The notes beneath the pieces were generated by a model. The model was not told the DNA's origin and searched no databases. It saw only the letters and a list, made by a program, of their open reading frames with translations. DNA of 27,185 nucleotides. Origin: an uncultured Planctomycetaceae bacterium. GTDB taxonomy: Bacteria > Planctomycetota > Planctomycetia > Pirellulales > Pirellulaceae. Each line of letters begins with the position of its first letter. Position 1 is the stretch's first letter. The stretch is taken from NCBI GenBank assembly GCA_903921945.1, contig CAIXSC010000868.1, forward strand, positions 1-27,185, read 5' to 3'. Positions 25,271 to 27,185 of the stretch are shown here, piece after piece. The position numbers were made by a program, and so were the translations under genes.

Positions 25271-26866
25271 ATGACACATCTTGGACTAGGAATCGGATTC
25301 GGCTGCGGGCTCGGAACGGGCGAAATCGGCAGGCAGACCGCGTTCGGTTGCCGCTGCCGAGTCTCGCGCCTGGGCTCGCTGGCACTGTTTGCCGTGACCG
25401 CGATGAGTATGGTCGGCCCGCCCCTGTCCACGCCAGCCGCCGCCCAGGACAATCCGCCGCTTGCCGCCGCCCAGCCTAGCGCCGTGGATGCCGACGAGTT
25501 GCGGCGGAACGCGGACCAAGCGCGGATCGAAGCACAGGCCGCTTGCAAGCGGCTCCCGGAATTGCATGGAGCGTGGCTGGTCAATCAGCGAGAAGACGCC
25601 GCCCGTCCGGGCCGCTGGCTGGTGGATGTGATCCTCGACAAGTCGGTCGCCGCGCGACAACGAGCTCAGCTGGAAAGCCTCTTCGGCGGCCGTTTGAACA
25701 TCGAACGCGAGACGCCGGTGCCGCTTCAATCGCTGGTCGCCGCCTTGCGAATTCGCCTGCGCGAGCGGTTCGGCAGGGAAGGGCACTTCCTGCAAGGCGC
25801 CTACGTGCAGGAAACCGAGGCCGGCGTGCTGCAGTTGCAACTCTATGGCCGGGTGCCTGAAGCGGGTCTGCATGAGGTGGCGGTCTCGGAATGCTCGCTG
25901 CTCATGGATGCCGACCCCGCCTGGGCGGGCCCGTCGGCCGGCGAGAAACTGCTGCTACCCGATGGCCGAGCGATGCTTGGGCCTGCTTGGGACAAGGCGA
26001 CCGAGGCGATCGCGAAACAACTGCATGCGGAGCTGGCCAATCAAGCGGAACTGCGAGGAGCCTGGGTGGAACTGGCCGAATGCCGCGACCACTTGGAACG
26101 GTTCCTGAATTACGACCTCTATGTCTGGACCGATGGCCAGCGGTCGGCCGCCCTCAATGCCGCGGTCGATGGCACCCTGAAACGGCTCGTCGACCGCCCC
26201 TACGAAGTGGTGCAGCGAAAATCGGTCCCGCTCAGTGAACTGCTGGACGGGGTCAACTTGGTTCTCGAGGCCCATGCCCGCTTCGACGGTTGCCGCGTCG
26301 ATGAAGCGCACTTCGAACCGCAGCAAGGGTCGCTCAGCGGCGCGATCATCGTGATGCAAGGCCGCGTAACGCGGCAAGAGCTTGTCGACGTGATCGCCGG
26401 CCAGATCGCCTCGCCCGCCGTGCGAGCGGACTTGGCGTGGCAAGCCGGAGCCGGCCAGTTCTTCATCGAGCGACCAGATTTGCAACTGGTGGAACCGATC
26501 GGATTTCGAGCGGTGCGGTTTTTCGAGCAAGGCTTTGAACAGTACGGTCGCGGCGAATTCCTGGCGGCGTCCGAGTCTTTCCGCAACGCGGCGCTCGACG
26601 CGCCTCGCACGGTCGAATACCGCTACTGGCGAATTCTGGCGTTGCTCCGAGCCGGCCAACGCTCCCAGGCGTTCGACCACATGCTGGCGTTGGTGTACCA
26701 CCGGCCGATGCCCGAATTGGATCGAACGACAGTCCGTTCGCTCGAGTCGGTTCAAGGAGCGGCACGAATGGAGTTGATCGAGCTGCGTCGGCAAGCCGAA
26801 TCGCGATACTACCTCGATCGTCGCCTCCGCGCTCCGAACCGTCCGGCCGCCGCCCCCACGACTTGA
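25271..26866 (+). CDS. Exported protein with duplicated domain and TPR-like tail, unknown function
   Basis: This 531-residue protein is not assigned to a named family. A long n-region (1-33) precedes a hydrophobic stretch (about 34-52) and a likely cleavage after TPAAA, so it should be exported. The mature part contains two related units: about 98-195, starting LHGAW and ending LYGRV, and about 261-366, starting LRGAW and ending MQGRV. Both have a central VPL followed by a helix and then an RFG/RFDG segment. A helical pair (AVRFFEQGFEQYGRGEF then SFRNAALDAP, 404-436) and following helices to about 475 look like a TPR-type repeat. ATG 25271 has AAAGG 9 nt upstream and a strong promoter. It is divergent from the GTPase gene, so co-regulation is plausible; a role as outside partner of the GAP1-like protein is speculation. 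Confidence 0.88.
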   Translation: MTHLGLGIGFGCGLGTGEIGRQTAFGCRCRVSRLGSLALFAVTAMSMVGPPLSTPAAAQDNPPLAAAQPSAVDADELRRNADQARIEAQAACKRLPELHGAWLVNQREDAARPGRWLVDVILDKSVAARQRAQLESLFGGRLNIERETPVPLQSLVAALRIRLRERFGREGHFLQGAYVQETEAGVLQLQLYGRVPEAGLHEVAVSECSLLMDADPAWAGPSAGEKLLLPDGRAMLGPAWDKATEAIAKQLHAELANQAELRGAWVELAECRDHLERFLNYDLYVWTDGQRSAALNAAVDGTLKRLVDRPYEVVQRKSVPLSELLDGVNLVLEAHARFDGCRVDEAHFEPQQGSLSGAIIVMQGRVTRQELVDVIAGQIASPAVRADLAWQAGAGQFFIERPDLQLVEPIGFRAVRFFEQGFEQYGRGEFLAASESFRNAALDAPRTVEYRYWRILALLRAGQRSQAFDHMLALVYHRPMPELDRTTVRSLESVQGAARMELIELRRQAESRYYLDRRLRAPNRPAAAPTT

Positions 26867-26892
26867 ACGCCCGCGCCTCGACGCCTTGGCGA

Positions 26893-26918
26893 GTTCACCC
26901 GGGATCTCTCCAGTGAAC
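26893..26918. terminator. Weak stem-loop between convergent genes
   Basis: GTTCAC (26893-26898) and GTGAAC (26913-26918) pair around a 14-nt loop in the 109-bp gap between the convergent ends at 26866 and 26976. There is no T-tract, so a terminator role rests on position only. Confidence 0.2.
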
Positions 26919-26975
26919 ACCCCACCGACATCCTCATCGGTTCGCCACTTCGACACGCGTCAAGGACGACCCGCG

Positions 26976-27164
26976 TCAATGGCAGCGGGGCAGTTCGCGC
27001 GGAGTCGGTTCCACTCGCTCCTCGGTTTGCGCCGCGTCCACAGCATCGTCCGCGTCCGCCGCCGATAAGGCGTGCTCGTGGCGTAAATGCGAGTACAACA
27101 GTTCCATGCCGGCCGCCGTGGCCGTGAACGCTTGCCCGCAACGCGGACAGATTTTGACTTTCAT
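26976..27164 (-). CDS. Small C2H2-type zinc-finger-like protein
   Basis: This 62-residue protein opens MKVKICPRCGQAF with Cys6-x2-Cys9, then His26, His29 and His31 in SHLRHEH after a 16-residue spacer: a C2H2 finger-like zinc site. The second half is acidic then Pro/Arg-rich and unrecognised. The start is supported by AGGAG 6 nt upstream of the ATG. Its promoter lies outside the window. It is convergent with the exported-protein gene, so no operon link to the GTPase module is visible. It could bind nucleic acid or protein, but nothing in the sequence decides between these. Base composition is like that of its neighbours. Confidence 0.7.
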   Translation of the reverse strand: MKVKICPRCGQAFTATAAGMELLYSHLRHEHALSAADADDAVDAAQTEERVEPTPRELPRCH

Positions 27165-27185
27165 CTGGGACTCCTGGCCATCCTC

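Overview
The window (about 27 kb, GC-rich) reads as chromosomal DNA of a planctomycete or close PVC relative. The evidence is the set of families that expanded mainly in that phylum: DUF1501, DUF1549/DUF1553 (PSCyt/PSD1) cytochrome-like proteins, a PVC-type propeller/HEAT/haem-c protein fused to DUF1080 and ThuA-like modules, and secreted formylglycine sulfatases. Signal peptides often follow long N-terminal extensions. No rRNA, tRNA, CRISPR array, insertion sequence or integrase is visible.

Layout. (1) 1-2631, minus strand: secA, cut by the left edge so that its C-terminus is missing, with a candidate promoter at 2773-2801. (2) 2843-15049, minus strand: a probable five-gene operon, in transcription order a 1711-residue multidomain protein (DUF1080 + ThuA-like + NPCBM-like + PVC propeller + HEAT + haem c), a DUF1549/DUF1553 protein, a DUF1501 protein with a twin-arginine leader, a sulfatase and a TspO/MBR protein. 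Gaps are 22-86 bp and a candidate promoter lies at 15145-15173. (3) 15304-25038, minus strand: a three-gene module of a membrane-anchored GTPase, a divergent protein kinase with a beta-sandwich tail, and a 1440-residue protein that resembles GTPase-associated protein 1 (GAP1) at its N-terminus and has one membrane helix and a large predicted outside part. (4) 25271-26866, plus strand: a divergently transcribed exported protein with an internal duplication and a TPR-like tail. Two near-consensus promoters lie back to back between it and the GTPase gene. (5) 26976-27164, minus strand: a 62-residue C2H2-type zinc-finger protein.

How the parts may work together. The five-gene operon looks like an export-dependent catabolic unit for a sulfated, oxidised carbohydrate: sulfatase, DUF1080 (family linked to 3-keto-glycoside hydrolysis), ThuA-like domain and haem-c proteins. 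The actual substrate is not visible. The GTPase-kinase-GAP1 module, with its exported divergent neighbour, is the strongest candidate for a little-described system. The GTPase and GAP1 families have been proposed, from comparative genomics, to form regulated biological-conflict or signalling systems. Here all three cytoplasmic activities are tied to the membrane, and GAP1 has a predicted outside segment of about 650 residues. That suggests a transmembrane sensing or effector complex, but no activity can be read directly from the sequence.

Other points worth attention: an A10 homopolymer exactly at a domain linker, where either one-base slip stops translation almost at once; a sulfatase whose charged N-region and hydrophobic export segment are both built from 15-bp tandem repeats; a beta-sandwich inserted inside a DUF1553 domain; and a strong hairpin in the 5' end of the DUF1549/DUF1553 gene.
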